Assembly: GCF_024498135.1 (NCBI RefSeq)
Contig: NZ_JANHOH010000001.1
Span: forward strand, 434,001 to 498,000
Reading direction: 5' to 3'
Length of the DNA stretch: 64,000 bases
Source of the DNA: Mucilaginibacter aquariorum
GTDB lineage: Bacteria; Bacteroidota; Bacteroidia; Sphingobacteriales; Sphingobacteriaceae
Below, piece after piece: positions 18,285-27,362 of this stretch (position 1 is its first letter; each line of letters begins with the position of its first letter). The position numbers and the translations under genes were made by a program. The notes beneath the pieces were generated by a model. It was not told the origin of the DNA. It made no database searches and worked only from the letters and a program-made list of their open reading frames with translations.

Positions 18285-19742
18285 ATGAAATACGTATACC
18301 TAATCATATTATTATTTACCGGTACCACTGCTTACTGCAACAGTGGTGCCGATACCCTCCGGCTGAGTCTGCAGCAGGTGGTAGAAATGGCTAAACAGAA
18401 TTCGATAGCTGCCAAACAGGCTATTACCGTACGCGAAACCAAATACTGGCAGTGGCGTACCTTTAAATCTAACTATCAGCCACAGCTATCATTAACTGGC
18501 ATTTTGCCGGGGTATAGCAAAACCTACACACAGGTATTACAGCCAAATGGTACCATATTATTCCAGCCGATACATAATGATAACTCATCGTTACAAATGG
18601 ATTTTAGCCAAACCATTACGGCAACCGGCGGTACCGTTTATGGTACTACCCAAATGCAGCGTTTTTATGATTTCGATAGAAATAATGTGCTGTATAATGG
18701 TGTACCTTATGCAATTGGGTATAGCCAGCCACTATTTCAGTACAATTCTTTAAGGTGGGATAAAAGGATAGAGCCGCTAAAGTTTAACGAAAGCAAACAG
18801 GTGTATATCGAATCGCAGGAGCAGATAGCTTATACGGTAAGTGGTTACTTCTTCGACTTGCTGCTGGCGCAGGTTAATCTGCAAATAGCCGAGACAAATT
18901 ATATTAACACAAAAAAGATACTGAAGATAGCTAATGTGAAATTTGATCTGGGTAAGGTATCAAAAAACGAGATATTACAACTACAACTGGAACAATTGAA
19001 CGCGCAAAAAGCTGTAGGTACCGCTAAACGTGATATGGAAATTGCCACTTTAACCCTGCGCAGTTATACAGGGGTAGAAGGCGATGATAAGATATCGCTG
19101 GAGTTGCCGGGTTCATCCATTAACATGAATGTATCTGCGGATAAAGTATTGGCAGAAGCATTCGAAAACCGGTCTGACGCTATCGCTTTTATACGCCGGA
19201 TAGCCGAGGCCAAAAGGGATGTGGCTAAAGCAAAGGGACAAAGCGGATTGGTAGCAACCCTTACCGCCAACCTGGGTTTCTCTAATAGCTCGCCTAAAAT
19301 TTTAGACGTTTATAAATCGCCGCAAAACCAGCAATTACTGCAATTGCAGTTCTCGATACCGGTATTGGATTGGGGGCGTTCAAAATCGCGCGTAAAAACA
19401 GCGCAGGCAAACCAGCAATTTACCGAATATGCGGTTGAACAGGATAAACAAACCTTTAGGCAGCAAATTGTAACCCAGGTAACACTTTTTAATATGATGA
19501 AAGACCAACTGGTGTTTACCGCGCAGGCTGATAGTATTGCATCAGAAAAGTACCAGATAGCCCGTGAAAGATACGTGTTAGGGGACCTGAGCATTACCGA
19601 CCTGAGTATTGCTTTTGAGGAGAATGACCGGGCCAAGCGCGATTACGTTGCCGCCCTGCGCGACTTTTGGGGTGCCTACTATCAGTTACGCTACTTATCA
19701 CTTTACGACTTTGAAAAAAATCAAAAAATCACATATAAATAG
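18285..19742 (+). CDS. TolC family outer-membrane channel protein
   Basis: A 485-residue outer-membrane efflux protein. A signal peptide (about 1-18, LLFTGTTAYC) precedes two structural repeats of long helices and short beta-strands typical of the TolC family. The helices at about 190-260 and 405-465 are strongly heptad-patterned (EILQLQLEQLNAQKAVG; SLYDFEKNQ at the end). It forms the trimeric exit duct for the transporter encoded by the neighbouring genes. It starts 4 bases after the adaptor and lies 24 bases before the ATPase gene. Confidence 0.92.
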   Translation: MKYVYLIILLFTGTTAYCNSGADTLRLSLQQVVEMAKQNSIAAKQAITVRETKYWQWRTFKSNYQPQLSLTGILPGYSKTYTQVLQPNGTILFQPIHNDNSSLQMDFSQTITATGGTVYGTTQMQRFYDFDRNNVLYNGVPYAIGYSQPLFQYNSLRWDKRIEPLKFNESKQVYIESQEQIAYTVSGYFFDLLLAQVNLQIAETNYINTKKILKIANVKFDLGKVSKNEILQLQLEQLNAQKAVGTAKRDMEIATLTLRSYTGVEGDDKISLELPGSSINMNVSADKVLAEAFENRSDAIAFIRRIAEAKRDVAKAKGQSGLVATLTANLGFSNSSPKILDVYKSPQNQQLLQLQFSIPVLDWGRSKSRVKTAQANQQFTEYAVEQDKQTFRQQIVTQVTLFNMMKDQLVFTAQADSIASEKYQIARERYVLGDLSITDLSIAFEENDRAKRDYVAALRDFWGAYYQLRYLSLYDFEKNQKITYK

Positions 19743-19766
19743 AATCATAATTATAACTTAACTCAC

Positions 19767-20432
19767 ATGATAAAGCTACAAAACATTCAAAAGGTATATC
19801 GTACAGATACTATTGAAACACTGGCCCTTAATGGCATTAATCTTGATATTGCCAAAGGCGAATTTTTATCTATAATGGGCCCATCTGGCTGTGGCAAAAG
19901 TACTTTGCTGAATATTATGGGCCTGCTTGATATGCCCTCAAAAGGAAGTATCAACATATCCGATCAAACAACCAACAACCTTAACGATAAGCAGCTGGCC
20001 AAATTTCGCAATCATAAGCTGGGCTTTATATTCCAGAGCTATCATCTTATAGGCGATCTGCAGGTTTTAGATAATGTTGAGCTGCCTTTGTTGTATCGTG
20101 ATACCACTGCCAAAGAACGCAAAAGATTGGCTACCGAAGCATTAGAAAAAGTAGGCCTAAGCAATCGTTTAAAGCACTTCCCCAAGCAATTATCGGGTGG
20201 GCAGCGCCAGCGTGTGGCCATTGCCCGCGCTATTGTGGGTAACCCCGAAATTATACTGGCCGATGAGCCAACCGGTAACCTTGACAGCGCAATGGGTAAC
20301 GAGATAATGGATATTTTGCTACAGCTTAACCGCAATGAAGGCACCACCATTGTAATGGTTACCCACGACGAAAGCATGGCGCAAAAAACCCATCGTTTGG
20401 TTAGGTTATTTGACGGATCGCAGGTTCAGTAA
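19767..20432 (+). CDS. ABC transporter ATP-binding protein, MacB/LolD type
   Basis: A 221-residue nucleotide-binding subunit. It shows Walker A GPSGCGKST (about 38-46), the ABC signature LSGGQRQR (about 142-149), Walker B ILADEPTG and the switch His in VTHDESMA. The order and the missing extra domains place it with the MacB/LolD/FtsE group that powers extrusion by FtsX-type permeases. Such ATPases drive export or periplasmic mechanotransmission instead of import. It has a partner pair of permeases immediately downstream. Confidence 0.95.
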   Translation: MIKLQNIQKVYRTDTIETLALNGINLDIAKGEFLSIMGPSGCGKSTLLNIMGLLDMPSKGSINISDQTTNNLNDKQLAKFRNHKLGFIFQSYHLIGDLQVLDNVELPLLYRDTTAKERKRLATEALEKVGLSNRLKHFPKQLSGGQRQRVAIARAIVGNPEIILADEPTGNLDSAMGNEIMDILLQLNRNEGTTIVMVTHDESMAQKTHRLVRLFDGSQVQ

Positions 20433-20457
20433 TTCATTAACCTAAAAAACAAAGATC

Positions 20458-21699
20458 ATGTTAAAAAATTATTTCAAAATAGCCATAGCGGTGCTTAAAC
20501 GCAGAAAGTTCTTTACTTTCATCAGCTTGTTTGGCATCAGCTTTACCCTTACCGTGTTAATGATTTTAACCGCTTTTATTGATAAGGTGGGTAATTCAAA
20601 CTACCCGGATAAAAAGCGCGACCGCTGCCTGTACATCCTGAACATGGAAATGACCGGTTCTAAAAATGGCGCCATGACCAAAGGCCCGCACTCTTTTTAC
20701 TTTCTGGATCATTATACTAAAAGCTTAAAAACGCCCGAAAAGGTAGCAATTTCGTCCATGTTCGACTTTTCAAGCGCTTACGTGAACAACAAAAAAGTAC
20801 CAATCAATTTAAAGTTTACCAATGCTGATTATTGGGATGTTTTGGATTACGATTTCCTGGAAGGCAAGCCATTTAGCAAACAACAAGTAGATAATGCAGA
20901 GAAGGTTGCCGTGATATCTGAGGATACCAAAAAGGCTTACTTCGGTGATGCACCATCGGTAGTGGGTAAGTATATCGAGGCTGATAATATTAAATACCGG
21001 GTAAGTGGGGTAGTTAAAAACGTACCCATTACGCAAATGATGATGTACGGCGATATGTACCTGCCTTATACCGTATCAAAAAACGATTACAAAAAAGACA
21101 AGGGCTTTAATGGGAATTTCTCGGGCATACTGCTGGCAAAATCTGTAGATGACCTGCCCAAAATGCAAAAAGAGTATTCGGATATGATACCGCGTATTAA
21201 AATTACCGAAAAAGAGTTTGACCACCTTTATAGTTTTGCCGATACTTATTTTGTTAGCCTTATAAGAGTGATACTTGGCGATGGCCCTAACTCGGGTATT
21301 TCAAAACTGGTAATTGGCTTAAGCATATTTGTATTCTTGTTTATGTTGTTGCCAACTATTAACCTGGTTAATATCAATATCACCCGCATTATGGAGCGTT
21401 CGTCAGAGATTGGCGTGCGCAAAGCCTTTGGGGCATCGTCACAAACATTGGTTTACCAGTTTATTGTCGAGAACATTATCCTAACCCTTTTAGGTGGATT
21501 AATTGGTGTGGTGCTATCAGTAATTGTTATGCAGCTAATTAACAACTCGGGCCTGATAGCCAACCTTAACCTCAGCTTAAACTATGTGGTATTGTTTTGC
21601 AGTTTGCTGGCTTGTTTGGTATTTGGGTTACTATCGGGCGTTTACCCGGCGTGGCGCATGTCCAGGTTAAACGTAGTTAATGCTTTAAAAGCACAATAA
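20458..21699 (+). CDS. FtsX/MacB-type ABC transporter permease, first subunit
   Basis: A 413-residue inner-membrane permease. One N-terminal helix (about 19-40) is followed by a large periplasmic MacB-like domain (about 42-285) and three C-terminal helices (about 288-312, 330-360, 375-398). The segment RIMERSSEIGVRKAFGAS just after the second helix is the conserved cytoplasmic FtsX/MacB motif that contacts the ATPase. It pairs with the gene at 21729 to make a heterodimeric transporter. The role in export is inferred from the operon. Confidence 0.9.
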   Translation: MLKNYFKIAIAVLKRRKFFTFISLFGISFTLTVLMILTAFIDKVGNSNYPDKKRDRCLYILNMEMTGSKNGAMTKGPHSFYFLDHYTKSLKTPEKVAISSMFDFSSAYVNNKKVPINLKFTNADYWDVLDYDFLEGKPFSKQQVDNAEKVAVISEDTKKAYFGDAPSVVGKYIEADNIKYRVSGVVKNVPITQMMMYGDMYLPYTVSKNDYKKDKGFNGNFSGILLAKSVDDLPKMQKEYSDMIPRIKITEKEFDHLYSFADTYFVSLIRVILGDGPNSGISKLVIGLSIFVFLFMLLPTINLVNINITRIMERSSEIGVRKAFGASSQTLVYQFIVENIILTLLGGLIGVVLSVIVMQLINNSGLIANLNLSLNYVVLFCSLLACLVFGLLSGVYPAWRMSRLNVVNALKAQ

Positions 21700-21728
21700 C
21701 ATCAATCAACATTTAAAATAAAAATATT

Positions 21729-22907
21729 ATGATTAAGCATTTATTTAAGCTGATCTGGAATAAAAAGAAGCAAAACTTTTTACTCATAACAGAGATATTC
21801 GTATCCTTTATGGTAATATTTGCTGTGTTCACTTTAGTAGTGAATTACTACCAGAATTTTAAGCAACCTATGGGCTTTGAGTACGATCGTGTTTGGGTTA
21901 TAAACTACCAGAGTGACGTAAAAATTAAGGACAAAGATTCCCTAGATACATATTACAAAACCATGTTAGGTAATATAAAGGCCATGCCACCAGTACAAGA
22001 GGTGAGCTTTGCCAGCTCTAACGTTCCGTTCTCTGCCAATACGCATATGAACAACGCAGATTATAAAAAGGTGCACGTTAACCGTGTTAACTACTATACT
22101 GTCGGCGATACTTATGATAAGGTTTTGGATATGAAACTAACCGAAGGCCGCTGGTTTGGCAAACAGGATGATGCCGCTACGGTAAAACCGACGATCATCA
22201 ATCAGTCGTTAAGGCAACAGTTATTTGGCAGCGGAAAAGCCATTGGCGAAAAAATTGGTGCTGAGGGCAGCAAAAGATCCGTGGTTGGCGTGGTACAGGA
22301 TGTAAAAGCGAAAGGCGATTACCAGGAAGCCGGCCTTGCTATGTATGAGCGCATAGATACCTCAGCCAACGACGGCAGGGGCAGGATACTGGTGAAGATA
22401 AACGATAAAGCGGATGCCGCGTTTGAAAGTCGTTTGTATAAGCTTATGGCGGGCAACTCAAATAACTCGGGTATTGAGATTGAGCACCTTACCGATAAAC
22501 GTAAAAGCGCTAATAACCTAACCCTTGTCCCTATGATCATATTATTGGTGGTAGCATCCTTCCTTATTATAAACGTGGCTTTAGGTCTGTTTGGCGTATT
22601 ATGGTACAACATCAATAAACGTAAAGGCGAAATAGGCTTGCGCAGGGCCATAGGTGCCAGTGGTAATTCAGTATCAGGACAATTGGTTACCGAATCTATG
22701 ATACTGGCTACGCTGGCCTTAATGATCGGGACCTTCTTTGCCATACAGTTCCCTTTGTTAAACGTATTTGGCTTGGCTGCAAGTGTTTATCTTGTCGCGA
22801 TAGCTTTATCAATAATATTTATTTACTTGTTGGTTTTGGTTTGTTCGTTATATCCCGGCAAACAGGCGGCGGCAATTTTACCGGCAGTTGCTTTACATGA
22901 AGAATAA
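21729..22907 (+). CDS. FtsX/MacB-type ABC transporter permease, second subunit
   Basis: A 392-residue permease with the same plan as its upstream neighbour: N-terminal helix (about 17-37), periplasmic domain (about 40-270), three C-terminal helices and the RKGEIGLRRAIGASG motif following the second helix. The two permeases are similar in layout but clearly diverged, which fits a heterodimer and not a recent duplication. It lies 29 bases after the first and 17 bases before the regulator gene, so the whole block is one transcript. Confidence 0.9.
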   Translation: MIKHLFKLIWNKKKQNFLLITEIFVSFMVIFAVFTLVVNYYQNFKQPMGFEYDRVWVINYQSDVKIKDKDSLDTYYKTMLGNIKAMPPVQEVSFASSNVPFSANTHMNNADYKKVHVNRVNYYTVGDTYDKVLDMKLTEGRWFGKQDDAATVKPTIINQSLRQQLFGSGKAIGEKIGAEGSKRSVVGVVQDVKAKGDYQEAGLAMYERIDTSANDGRGRILVKINDKADAAFESRLYKLMAGNSNNSGIEIEHLTDKRKSANNLTLVPMIILLVVASFLIINVALGLFGVLWYNINKRKGEIGLRRAIGASGNSVSGQLVTESMILATLALMIGTFFAIQFPLLNVFGLAASVYLVAIALSIIFIYLLVLVCSLYPGKQAAAILPAVALHEE

Positions 22908-22924
22908 TAATTTAGATTTACTGT

Positions 22925-24298
22925 ATGATACTGGTTATTGATGATGATATTGCTGTACGTACCTCATTACTTTTACTGCTAAAGGGCCAAAAGTATGAGG
23001 TAACAGGTGTGGAAACACCTGCTGAGGCTTTAAGAATAATTAAGGATAACGCACCAGACCTGATCATCCTTGATCTTAATTTTTCTATCAGTACATCAGG
23101 CGAGGAGGGTATGGCTTTGCTGGCGCAGATAAAAAAAATTGAGCCAACAGTACCTGTTATTTTAATTACCGGTTGGGGCAGCATTGCACTGGCCGTACAG
23201 GGCATGAAGATGGGCGCTAATGATTTCATTAACAAGCCCTGGGATAACGGGCACCTGCTGCAATCGGTAAAAACCTTGCTTGATCTGCAAGAACAAACTG
23301 TTGTAAACCGCACCCGCAAGCAACTGGATAAGGAATACAACTTTCAGCATATTATTGGCGAAGACCCGCAGATGCTGCAAATACTGGAAACCATTGGCCG
23401 TGTTGCCGGTACCGATGCATCTATACTGATAATGGGCGAAAGCGGCACAGGTAAAGAACTGATCGCTGAAGCTGTACATCAAAACAGCCTTCGGGCAAAC
23501 AAACCCTTCATTAAAGTAAACCTGGGTGGTATATCAACCTCATTGTTTGAAAGTGAAATGTTTGGCCATATCCGTGGGGCATTTACCGATGCACGGTTTG
23601 ACAGGGCCGGGCGCTTTGAACTGGCAAACAAGGGTACTATATTTTTGGATGAAATAGGCGATCTGGACGCCAGTAGTCAGGTTAAGTTACTGCGTGTGCT
23701 ACAGGACCGGACCTATGAAGTATTAGGTAGCAGCCGCACCAAAACAGTTGATGTGCGTGTGGTTTGCGCTACCAATAAAAACCTTGGTCAAATGGTAAAC
23801 AGTGGTTCATTCAGGGAAGATCTGTTGTATCGCATTAACCTGATTACCATTACGCTGCCATCGTTACGTGACAGGCCGGGGGATATCCCGTTGTTGGTGA
23901 ATTTCTTTATCAATAACCTTAAACAGATCTACAACCGGCCCGAACTTACCGTATCAAAAAGTGCTATGAAGTGGCTGCAGCAATTGCCGCTGCCCGGAAA
24001 CATCCGCCAGTTAAAAAACCTGGTTGAGCGTTCTATATTGGTTAGCAAAACCAATGAGTTAGGAATTGATGATTTTAAATCGCAGTTGGAGCAGGCGCCC
24101 GCTAAAAAGGGAGATACCCGCGTGCCGGCGGTTGGGACTATAACACTGGAGGAAATGGAAATTGAAATGATAAAAAAGGCGATGCTTTACCATAAAAACA
24201 AAGTATCAAAAGCCGCAACAGCATTGGGATTAACCCGTAGCGCATTGTACCGCAGGCTAGATAAGTTTGAGATCCCTTACGATGAAGCTGAGGACTAA
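22925..24298 (+). CDS. NtrC-family sigma-54 activator response regulator
   Basis: A 457-residue enhancer-binding protein with three domains. A receiver domain (1-120) has the phosphoacceptor Asp50 in LIILDLNF; the central AAA+ domain (about 140-370) has Walker A GESGTGKE (171-178), the sigma-54 contact loop GAFTDA (218-223, normally GAFTGA) and Walker B IFLDEIGD; the C-terminal Fis-type helix-turn-helix (about 415-455, SKAATALGLTRSALYRRL) binds DNA. It probably switches on the sigma-54 promoter at 16988 in front of its own operon. The kinase gene overlaps its end. Confidence 0.95.
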   Translation: MILVIDDDIAVRTSLLLLLKGQKYEVTGVETPAEALRIIKDNAPDLIILDLNFSISTSGEEGMALLAQIKKIEPTVPVILITGWGSIALAVQGMKMGANDFINKPWDNGHLLQSVKTLLDLQEQTVVNRTRKQLDKEYNFQHIIGEDPQMLQILETIGRVAGTDASILIMGESGTGKELIAEAVHQNSLRANKPFIKVNLGGISTSLFESEMFGHIRGAFTDARFDRAGRFELANKGTIFLDEIGDLDASSQVKLLRVLQDRTYEVLGSSRTKTVDVRVVCATNKNLGQMVNSGSFREDLLYRINLITITLPSLRDRPGDIPLLVNFFINNLKQIYNRPELTVSKSAMKWLQQLPLPGNIRQLKNLVERSILVSKTNELGIDDFKSQLEQAPAKKGDTRVPAVGTITLEEMEIEMIKKAMLYHKNKVSKAATALGLTRSALYRRLDKFEIPYDEAED

Positions 24299-25580
24299 AT
24301 ACATCCTGTTTGTAACCATATTGCACCTGTTAACACTTGGGTTAACCTTTTTCATTTTTAATGAGAACCGGATCTTCTTTATCATATCCGAAACATTTAT
24401 AATTATATCATTAGTAATTGCCATTAATTTATACGGCCAGCTCATACGCCCTATAAAAATGCTTTTACAAGGTATTGAAGCACTTAAGGACCGCGATTTT
24501 AATGTTAAGTTTTTACCTACCGGCAAGCACGAGGTAGACCAACTAATAAACGTGTATAACAAAATGATAGACGAGTTGAGAACGGAGCGTACGCAGCAGG
24601 AAGAACAGCATTTCTTTCTGGAGAAGCTTATTTATACCTCGCCAACAGGGATCATCATTCTTGATTATAACGATTGTATACAGCAGCTAAACCCAAAGGC
24701 ATTATTGATATTGGGCCTCGACGAAAAAGAACTGACAGGTAATAACATAAACGAATTACAGCACCCGCTTTTTAAACAAACCAAACTTTTAAAAGCAGGC
24801 GATACCATAACGGTTAAACTCAGCGGAATTACTACGTATAAACTGCAGAAATCACACTTCATTGACCGTGGATTCCACCGTAATTTTATTATGATAGAGG
24901 AACTGACCGCGGAGATATTGGCGGCAGAGAAAAATACGTATGGCAAAGTAATACGCATGATGGCGCATGAAGTAAACAACACCATAGGCCCGGTAAATTC
25001 TATTATTCAATCGGCATTAAAAAGCGGCGAATTGTGGCAGCACCAGGCGGACAATCAACTGAATAATGCCCTGCAGGTAGCGTTTGACCGTAACCAAAAC
25101 CTTAATCACTTTATGCGCAACTTTGCCGACCTGGTAAAACTGCCCGAAGCCAACAAAAAACAGATCGACCTTAACAATCTGCTTAGTTCGGTAATTGAGC
25201 TGATGCAGATAAAGGCGCAGGAAGGGCATATTCAATTGATTTTTGAACCATTTGCACAACCGTTTTACATTATGGCCGATGTACAGCAAATGGAGCAGGC
25301 GCTGATAAACATCGTAAAAAACGCCATTGAATCTATCGGAAGCAATGGCGTTATAGAGTTTGTAGTTGACACCCACGATCGTAAACTAATGATAATTGAC
25401 AACGGTAAGGGCATCAGCAACGAACAAAGCATGCAGCTTTTCACACCGTTTTACAGCACCAAAAAAGATGGGCAGGGTATAGGGCTTACTTTGGTCCGCG
25501 AAATAATGCTTAATCATAGCTTCGAATTTTCCCTCAAAACCATAGCCGAAAGGCAAACCGCTTTTACCATCAGCTTTTAA
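24282..25580 (+). CDS. NtrY/NtrB-like sensor histidine kinase
   Basis: A 432-residue membrane kinase. Two N-terminal helices (about 7-25 and 31-52) with almost no periplasmic loop are followed by a HAMP-like linker (about 52-105), a PAS-type domain (about 113-205) and a kinase core with the phospho-His229 in RMMAHEVNNTIGP and the ATP-binding boxes NIVKNAIESIG and DNGKGIS. The short loop suggests sensing in the membrane or cytoplasm. The ATG at 24282 lies 17 bases inside the regulator gene, so both are made together as cognate partners. Confidence 0.92.
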   Translation: MKLRTKYILFVTILHLLTLGLTFFIFNENRIFFIISETFIIISLVIAINLYGQLIRPIKMLLQGIEALKDRDFNVKFLPTGKHEVDQLINVYNKMIDELRTERTQQEEQHFFLEKLIYTSPTGIIILDYNDCIQQLNPKALLILGLDEKELTGNNINELQHPLFKQTKLLKAGDTITVKLSGITTYKLQKSHFIDRGFHRNFIMIEELTAEILAAEKNTYGKVIRMMAHEVNNTIGPVNSIIQSALKSGELWQHQADNQLNNALQVAFDRNQNLNHFMRNFADLVKLPEANKKQIDLNNLLSSVIELMQIKAQEGHIQLIFEPFAQPFYIMADVQQMEQALINIVKNAIESIGSNGVIEFVVDTHDRKLMIIDNGKGISNEQSMQLFTPFYSTKKDGQGIGLTLVREIMLNHSFEFSLKTIAERQTAFTISF

Positions 25581-26317
25581 AGCATTGTTATCAGCATAAC
25601 CACGCTCATGGCTATCATTAAGGCATCTTCAATAATGGTAACTGTACTCATGGGCAGGTTAAATACTGCTCCAAGGCAGGCACATTTTATTTTGCGTTTA
25701 TTTAATACGCTTTGCAATACGCCGATAATGCTGATACTCATTATCACAAAGGTGACAATATTGGTGACAACCGGGTTAAAGTTAATGGCGTAGGCTAAGC
25801 CTAAAGCCAGCTCTACGAAAACGTAAATATATCCCCAGGCTTTTATTTTTTTAGCTACAATATCATACATCGAATAACTATCGGCAAAACCGTTAATATC
25901 AAGCATTTTAAAGAATGAGAACACAAGAAAAAAGCCGCTCATAAATATGCGCATGCCTGCCATCCAGTCAAACCCGGCTACTGCCGAAACTAATACTGAA
26001 ACCAGCAATACATAACCAAATATCAGTAGCACCGGCTTGTAGGTTTCAAAGAAGGGGCGTTTTGCATCTTCATCAAAATCAAAAGTTTGAATGGGTGCAT
26101 GATGCTGATGCGCTTCTGTAAGGTTATATTTTGGATAATCGGCTAATGCGGCTTGCAGGGTTGGGGTATCGACATGCCGGCTCATGGTAATATCAGCCTG
26201 CGCGTTTTGTAAGTCGATATCTACGCCGGTAATACCCGGTACTTTTAAAAGAAGGGACTGCACTTTTGCCTGGCAGCCGGTACAGGTCATGCCTGTAATT
26301 TTATACGTGTGTGTCAT
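25577..26317 (-). CDS. Heavy-metal-associated domain plus MauE-like membrane protein
   Basis: A 246-residue fusion. The N-terminal ferredoxin-like HMA domain (1-66) has the soft-metal motif MTCTGC (Cys12, Cys15), as in copper chaperones and P-type ATPases. After a His-rich linker (AHQHHAPIQ, about 69-77) comes a four-helix membrane domain like MauE/DoxX (about 92-245), with KIKCACLG containing two more Cys that could bind metal or thiols. The domain pair suggests membrane-bound metal or redox handling. Its stop overlaps that of the kinase gene from the opposite strand. The downstream partner role with the AraC regulator at 26396 is inference. Confidence 0.85.
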   Translation of the reverse strand: MTHTYKITGMTCTGCQAKVQSLLLKVPGITGVDIDLQNAQADITMSRHVDTPTLQAALADYPKYNLTEAHQHHAPIQTFDFDEDAKRPFFETYKPVLLIFGYVLLVSVLVSAVAGFDWMAGMRIFMSGFFLVFSFFKMLDINGFADSYSMYDIVAKKIKAWGYIYVFVELALGLAYAINFNPVVTNIVTFVIMSISIIGVLQSVLNKRKIKCACLGAVFNLPMSTVTIIEDALMIAMSVVMLITML

Positions 26318-26395
26318 GGTTTTTAATTTTATAACACAAAGGTATTGCCGCCGAAAAGGATAATGTTACGTAATTACGTGATTGAGTTATAACAT

Positions 26396-26956
26396 TTACA
26401 GGTCTTCGATATTACGGCGCTTATTCTCCTTAAGCGACCGGTAAAAGGTAGGAGTAAGGCCGGTTTGCTTTTTAAACTGCGATGATAGGTAGGCAACACT
26501 ACTGTAACCAAGCTGGTTGGCAATTTGCGATAAGGTTAACTCATCGTACATCATCAGTTCTTTTACTTTTTCTATTTTTTGCGCTATAAAGTACTTTTCG
26601 ATGGTGCTGCCTTCAACTTCAGAGAATAGTTTGCTGAGGTACCCATAATCGTAATTTAAATGCTGTGACAGATATTCGGACAGGTTAAGGTTTGGTGCTT
26701 CTTGGCTGTGATGGATAAGCGCAACCACCGCATTTTTTATTTGCTCGATGATACGGCTTTTACGGTCGTCTATTATCTCGAAGCCCAGCAGTTTAAGGTT
26801 ATCATTTAATTGCTGTATGGTGTTTTTATCCAGCTCATCGTTCACCTCAACTTCACCCAATTCTACCGATTCAGGGTGCAGGCCAACTTTTTCAAGCTCG
26901 CTTTTTACCACCATTTTGCAACGGCTGCATACCATGTTTTTGATGTAGAATTTCAC
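26396..26956 (-). CDS. AraC-type regulator with N-terminal metal-binding-like domain
   Basis: A 186-residue regulator with an unusual head. Residues 1-65 look like an HMA fold with CSRC (Cys10, Cys13) instead of the usual cupin sensor; residues 85-180 are an AraC/HTH_18 DNA-binding domain (LTLSQIANQLGYSSVAYLSSQFKKQTG, a perfect family box). It could sense copper or another thiol-binding metal and control the HMA/MauE gene that lies next to it on the same strand, 78 bases away. Such CxxC-headed AraC proteins are found in Bacteroidota, but I know of no characterised one. Start ATG at 26956 begins the HMA strand. Confidence 0.88.
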   Translation of the reverse strand: MKFYIKNMVCSRCKMVVKSELEKVGLHPESVELGEVEVNDELDKNTIQQLNDNLKLLGFEIIDDRKSRIIEQIKNAVVALIHHSQEAPNLNLSEYLSQHLNYDYGYLSKLFSEVEGSTIEKYFIAQKIEKVKELMMYDELTLSQIANQLGYSSVAYLSSQFKKQTGLTPTFYRSLKENKRRNIEDL

Positions 26957-27009
26957 GTGGCTAATTTAAGCAATCAAGGAATATGTTATCTGTTGCCCAT
27001 GTAAAGTTT

Positions 27010-27351
27010 CTACTTCTTTTTGGATGATTTCGCGATCTTGTTATAAGCCAGTGAGGTATTGATCCAATAATCAAACTCAGATTTTTTAGTGAGGGCAGTT
27101 TCATCTACATATACATAACCCTTCATGGCCCTGCCACCGTGTATCATAGGTCGGGTACCGGGTTTTTCTACTGCCTTCTCAAATTCATCCGGCCCAATCC
27201 GGCACATAATTTCTGTTCCGCGGGTGCAGCAGATACACATTTTATCATCTACCATAAAACACAGGCCGCCAAACATAGGTTTTTCCTCCACATTGGGCAC
27301 ATCAACCAATGCTTCACGGATTCGGTTTGCCAACTTTTCGCTGTATTTCAT
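27010..27351 (-). CDS. TfoX N-terminal domain protein
   Basis: A 113-residue protein with the TfoX/Sxy N-terminal fold: PMFGGLCFMVDDKMCICC and PGTRPMIHGGRAMKGYVYVD match the family. In Gammaproteobacteria the two-domain TfoX/Sxy controls competence, but short single-domain forms in Bacteroidota have no known role and lack the C-terminal half. Three Cys at about 39-42 and a further Cys at 50 could be functional or chance. It sits 11 bases downstream-side of the GH92 gene start region on the same strand, and a shared transcript is likely. Confidence 0.85.
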   Translation of the reverse strand: MKYSEKLANRIREALVDVPNVEEKPMFGGLCFMVDDKMCICCTRGTEIMCRIGPDEFEKAVEKPGTRPMIHGGRAMKGYVYVDETALTKKSEFDYWINTSLAYNKIAKSSKKK

Positions 27352-27362
27352 TTAATAAATTG

